Shown in pieces: positions 61,601 through 64,000 of a DNA stretch of 64,000 nucleotides (position 1 is its first letter; each line of letters starts with the position of its first letter). The DNA comes from Monarcha castaneiventris obscurior (taxonomy: Eukaryota; Chordata; Aves; Passeriformes; Monarchidae): contig JAMPIT010000379.1 of NCBI GenBank assembly GCA_026261815.1, forward strand, positions 23,391,001 through 23,455,000, read 5' to 3'. The position numbers and the translations under genes are program-made. The notes beneath the pieces were generated by a model. The model worked only from the letters and a program-made list of their open reading frames with translations. It did no database searches and was not told the DNA's origin.

Positions 61601-63391
61601 AAAACATACCTGACACCTGGCTAATGTAAGAAGTAGATATGTTATGGTCACATTCTTTAGTGAAGTTTCCAAACATCCTCTGAACAGGAGGAAAACTGTA
61701 TGCAATTTCATGTTTGTTGTTACCTGTTGTTCTCTGAATAAAAAATTTTAAGTATTAACTGTACTTCTTTTTATACTCTTATTCCTCTCCTCAGTCTGAA
61801 ATTTTCTTTTTAAAACAGAATGAGTTTGGGTTTTTTTTGACATCTGTTTTTCTCTCCTTTTCTTCAGTGAACATACATGTTTTCCTTTATGATGTGTTTG
61901 TGCTTTTCTGGCTCTAGTTCTTCATTGCCCAGTCAGTGTTTTTCCTCAGTTTCTTGTTCTCAAAGAAGACAAGTACTAAAAGTTGTCTTTTCTTTCCCTG
62001 CAGAGGAATTTGAGAAATACTGTGATGATATAGCAAATACAGCTGCCTGGGGTGGTCAGCTGGAAGTAAGTATTGTATTGATAATTTTTATTTGTGAAAT
62101 TCTGAAGTGAATATACCTTAAAAAGGGGCTTCTTTAGAAAGAATAACTGATGGTGTAAGGGAACACAGTCATAAATGGCTTAAGTACTTTCTCCTGTGGT
62201 TATAAATTGTTTGCCCAAAGTAGTAGCTTTTCTGGTGGTGCACCACTGTTCTGATGTATTTGACAACATGCAAGTTACTGAATTCATTTGGTTTAAATAT
62301 AATTAGAAAGACTGACACAGTGGGTGGGGGAAGACTTAGATAGTAGCAAAGATGCAAAGAGCAGAGTATTGTTAGGTTTTTATTATGTAAACAAGAACTG
62401 AGCTTCAAAAAATACATATTTATTTTAGTTTGTCATATTTTTTATGAAAAAACAGTTAGGAAATTAATGAATGTAGCCCAATATTGTATCCCCTAAACAA
62501 TGATTAGTTTAAGGCAGTCTGTTTTCAATTAAAGTTTTAAAAGTTACAATAATTTTGCATATTTTAATAAAGTTTATTTTTTGAAAATATTTCTAGTGTT
62601 ATGCTTGAACTGTCTGCTAAAATTAAATGCCTAGTCTTCCTGTGTCCTGCCTACATTGTATTTAACCCTATTACTAAATTGTTTTTGCCTTAAAGCTAAG
62701 GGCTTTGTCACACATTTTACAAACACCTATTGAAGTAGTGCAGATGGATTCTCCTCCCATTATTGTTGGTGAAGAATATTCAGGCAAACCAATAACACTT
62801 GTGTAAGTATGTAATTTTATCACTTAAATTTAGTGCATTTATTTCTGTAACAGAGGGCTCAGCTTTGATTCTCGCCTGATCTTTTATTTTCTGTTACGTA
62901 TCTGATGTTGAAACAAGGCTTGAATAATGGTTGTGCAAGTCAGAAATTGTTTCTGATTGACACATTTACTTTGGAGAAATTGTAATTAGACAATGTCTGA
63001 TGTGTGTCAGTCACTGATTTAGAGAATGCTGCAAGGTCATTTTACCTGCTAAATAATTACCAAATAATAATGACATTGCTACAAGATGGAGGAAACTTTT
63101 TTTCCCTCTTCAGAGTATATGTCAAAGTGTGCCTGGAAGTCCCCAGAATTAAAAATTGTCTTTAATACTCTTCTATGTAATGTTCTGTGTAATATTTTTG
63201 TTGTTAAAACTTGGCTTTATTTAAATTGTCTTCTTGTGCTGTTACTTTTTGGCATGATGTATACTTTTTGTTAAATTGAACACTATTTCTGTAACTTTTT
63301 TTTTAGGTATATGAGGCATGCCTATGGATTAGGAGAACATTACAATTCTGTAAAAGTTCTAACAGACGCTGCTACAGAAAACAGCAGCTAG
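55203..63391 (+). CDS. OTUD6B: OTUD6B, OTU-family deubiquitinase, whole gene span, 7 coding exons
   Basis: Plus-strand exons at 55,203-55,293, 57,469-57,623, 58,711-58,806, 60,193-60,505, 62,004-62,065, 62,696-62,802 and 63,307-63,391 join in frame to 909 nt, giving 302 residues; the common human form is about 293. OTUD6B is a cysteine deubiquitinase. Family knowledge ties it to translation-initiation complexes and proteasome function, and human loss causes a neurodevelopmental syndrome. Residues 15-160 are Lys/Glu-rich and probably coiled coil. The OTU domain follows, with the catalytic motif DGHCMY (Asp164, Cys167), a conserved WGG (234-236), and GEHYNSV carrying the catalytic His286. All introns are GT-AG. 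All catalytic residues are present, so the protein should be active. Confidence 0.97.
55294..57468 (+). other. OTUD6B intron 1
   Basis: The intron runs from GTGAGG to TCTAACAG. Its first 370 bases are CpG island; it then carries a CR1 fragment at about 56,680-56,982. Nothing else is recognised. Confidence 0.88.
56680..56982 (+). mobile_element. CR1 LINE 3' end, diverged, in OTUD6B intron 1
   Basis: The block starts GGATGGAGCCAGACTCATCA. It passes through GGTTGCAGGATGCCCATCCC and TGGAGACTTCACAGTC, then CTTTGAGCAGGAGGTAGAAC, and ends near CTATTCTGTGATTTTA. These are CR1 3'-end phrases in sense order. Many substitutions indicate an old copy; it is 5'-truncated, as is usual for CR1. Confidence 0.75.
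57469..57623 (+). CDS. OTUD6B: OTUD6B coding exon 2 (residues 31-82)
   Basis: Acceptor TCTAACAG and donor AAG|GTAGGT bound 155 nt. The exon reads [20 protein letters not shown], then a Glu/Lys heptad-like stretch ending EQNK. This strongly conserved segment is probably a coiled coil or basic nucleic-acid/ribosome-contact region. Confidence 0.95.
57624..60192 (+). other. OTUD6B introns 2 and 3 (interrupted by exon 3)
   Basis: Intron 2 is 57,624-58,710 and intron 3 is 58,807-60,192. Both are AT-rich, with no repeat or gene I can name. Confidence 0.88.
58711..58806 (+). CDS. OTUD6B: OTUD6B coding exon 3 (residues 83-114)
   Basis: A long pyrimidine tract ending TTTTTAG precedes 96 nt encoding a variable linker, then [11 protein letters not shown]. 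The donor is CGG|GTATGA. The exon begins and ends on codon boundaries, so its skipping would keep frame. Confidence 0.94.
60193..60505 (+). CDS. OTUD6B: OTUD6B coding exon 4 (residues 115-218, catalytic cysteine)
   Basis: Acceptor AATCTAAG, donor AGAG|GTAAGA. This 313-nt exon holds the end of the charged helix ([19 protein letters not shown]) and the start of the OTU fold: [19 protein letters not shown], with Asp164 and nucleophile Cys167. The segment [14 protein letters not shown] is also typical of the family. Confidence 0.97.
62004..62065 (+). CDS. OTUD6B: OTUD6B coding exon 5 (residues 219-239)
   Basis: The acceptor is CCCTGCAG and the donor GAA|GTAAGT. The 62-nt exon encodes [20 protein letters not shown] and a final Glu, with the WGG that positions the OTU active-site loops. 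Confidence 0.95.
62696..62802 (+). CDS. OTUD6B: OTUD6B coding exon 6 (residues 240-275)
   Basis: Acceptor CTTAAAG, donor GT|GTAAGT. The exon reads [16 protein letters not shown], then [18 protein letters not shown]: the beta strands before the catalytic histidine. Confidence 0.95.
63307..63391 (+). CDS. OTUD6B: OTUD6B coding exon 7 (residues 275-302, catalytic histidine, stop)
   Basis: A poly-T tract and TTTAG acceptor precede [16 protein letters not shown] with catalytic His286. The variable tail ends ATENSS and a TAG stop at 63,389-63,391. Confidence 0.96.
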
Positions 63392-63680
63392 CATACAAAA
63401 GTTGTGCATTCACATGGGTAACAGTTGCATTGTGATGTGTTGGGCTCCAGGAAATTCCCAGTAAGACTGGAAAGTAAATGGAATGGATTATAAATTTTAA
63501 AAAAGAATACCTGCAAGGTTTGACTGTAAATCAGAAATAGCTCTTGATTTAAAACAAAACCAAACCAGAACCACATGACAATATTTTGAATTTGTTGGTA
63601 TTAATTACGTTTAGAAGATCTTCTGTAAAACAGTGGCTGTGTAGGTCAGGTTTTTTCAATAGAGCTTCCACCCATGCTGC
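63392..63680 (+). other. OTUD6B: Proximal OTUD6B 3' UTR
   Basis: Sequence after the stop contains no AATAAA on the plus strand up to about 63.9 kb. The closest variant signal is AATAGA at 63,658-63,663. The 3' end is therefore uncertain: it may use this variant, or transcription may continue past the window edge. Confidence 0.3.
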
Positions 63681-63912
63681 AGGGAAAATACCAGATGGTA
63701 AAAATTTGTTTTGATTAATCTGCATTTCTGCTGAAGAATTAAGGTTAGTGAAGGTTCCTGTTCCATTATTTCTGTCAGATTTTCACAATAATGGAAGAGT
63801 TCAGGCATTTGAAATAACTGACTGTATTTTGGTTGATGGGATATCCTCTACACAGTCCTGTCAGGATCTAGTTTTAACGGTGTAGTATTGATCCCCTTCT
63901 TTATTTGGGCAG

Positions 63913-63991
63913 AGAAGATCTGGAGGCAAATCCAGCAGCAGAATATCTTGCTTGGCTGAAGGAATTGCACCTTCTTTTTAAAGACTTTCAT
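63913..63991 (+). CDS. Possible LRR-type exon (candidate LRRC69 exon or relic)
   Basis: A pyrimidine-rich stretch (CCCCTTCTTTATTTGGGCAG) ends in an acceptor, followed by 79 bases open in the frame whose first full codon starts at 63,914, then CAT|GTAAGA. The translation contains LEANPAAEYLAWLKELHLLF, whose spacing (L..xxP.....L..LK.LHL) fits a leucine-rich repeat. LRRC69 follows OTUD6B in mammals on the same strand, so an LRRC69 exon is the first guess. No upstream LRRC69 exons are seen in the 520 bases after the OTUD6B stop. It could instead be a decayed relic, an alternative OTUD6B 3' exon, or chance. The exon may also continue past the apparent donor and off the window. Confidence 0.35.
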
Positions 63992-64000
63992 GTAAGATTT

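Larger units (their letters stand above)
60506..63306 (+). other. OTUD6B introns 4, 5 and 6 (interrupted by exons 5 and 6)
   Basis: Intron 4 is 60,506-62,003, intron 5 is 62,066-62,695 and intron 6 is 62,803-63,306. They are AT-rich, with strong pyrimidine tracts before the acceptors. No mobile element is evident. Confidence 0.88.

Noticed and set aside
1..64000. tRNA, rRNA, CRISPR or bacterial-type operon features
   Set aside because: None seen. The genes are spliced eukaryotic genes and the repeats are CR1 and LTR elements, so prokaryotic features are not expected.

Overview
The window is nuclear DNA from a bird, probably a songbird. It carries two intron-rich vertebrate genes, several 3'-truncated CR1 retrotransposons with the ATTCTATGATTCTAT-type tail, and LTRs of endogenous retroviruses that resemble those of passerine genomes. 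The bird call rests on repeat content and gene order. The songbird call is weaker and is based on LTR resemblance only.

Two protein-coding genes are complete and diverge from each other. PIP4P2 (TMEM55A) lies on the minus strand: seven coding exons between 34,928 and 12,202 encode 257 residues. OTUD6B lies on the plus strand: seven coding exons between 55,203 and 63,391 encode 302 residues. Each starts in a CpG island (about 34.2-35.13 kb and 54.94-55.66 kb), and about 20 kb separates the two start codons. All internal exon junctions follow GT/AG and keep frame. The order PIP4P2 (-) then OTUD6B (+) matches the arrangement I know from mammals, where LRRC69 follows. At the extreme right edge (63,913-63,991) there is a possible LRR-type exon with good splice signals, which may be the start or a relic of LRRC69.

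Layout: 1-10.7 kb is intergenic, with one probable LTR-like patch at 3.6-4.2 kb. 10.74-12.2 kb is the PIP4P2 3' UTR with clustered polyadenylation signals. 12.2-34.93 kb is the PIP4P2 body, with a CR1 in intron 6 and an antisense solo LTR in intron 4. 35.1-54.9 kb is a repeat-rich intergenic stretch. It holds a CR1 at 41.2-41.7 kb, an LTR at 42.7-43.0 kb, a CR1 at 44.8-45.0 kb, an older CR1 at 47.8-48.0 kb, and a composite, internally deleted endogenous retrovirus at 49.6-53.7 kb that contains a second LTR. 55.2-63.4 kb is OTUD6B, with a CR1 in intron 1.

The two genes are not known to share a pathway. PIP4P2 is a late endosome/lysosome membrane protein assigned to phosphoinositide turnover; OTUD6B is a cysteine deubiquitinase linked to translation and proteasome function. 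Nothing here amounts to a clear new biological system. The points most worth checking are the edge LRR-like exon, the Arg-to-Lys change in the CX5R motif of PIP4P2, and the make-up of the composite retroviral locus.
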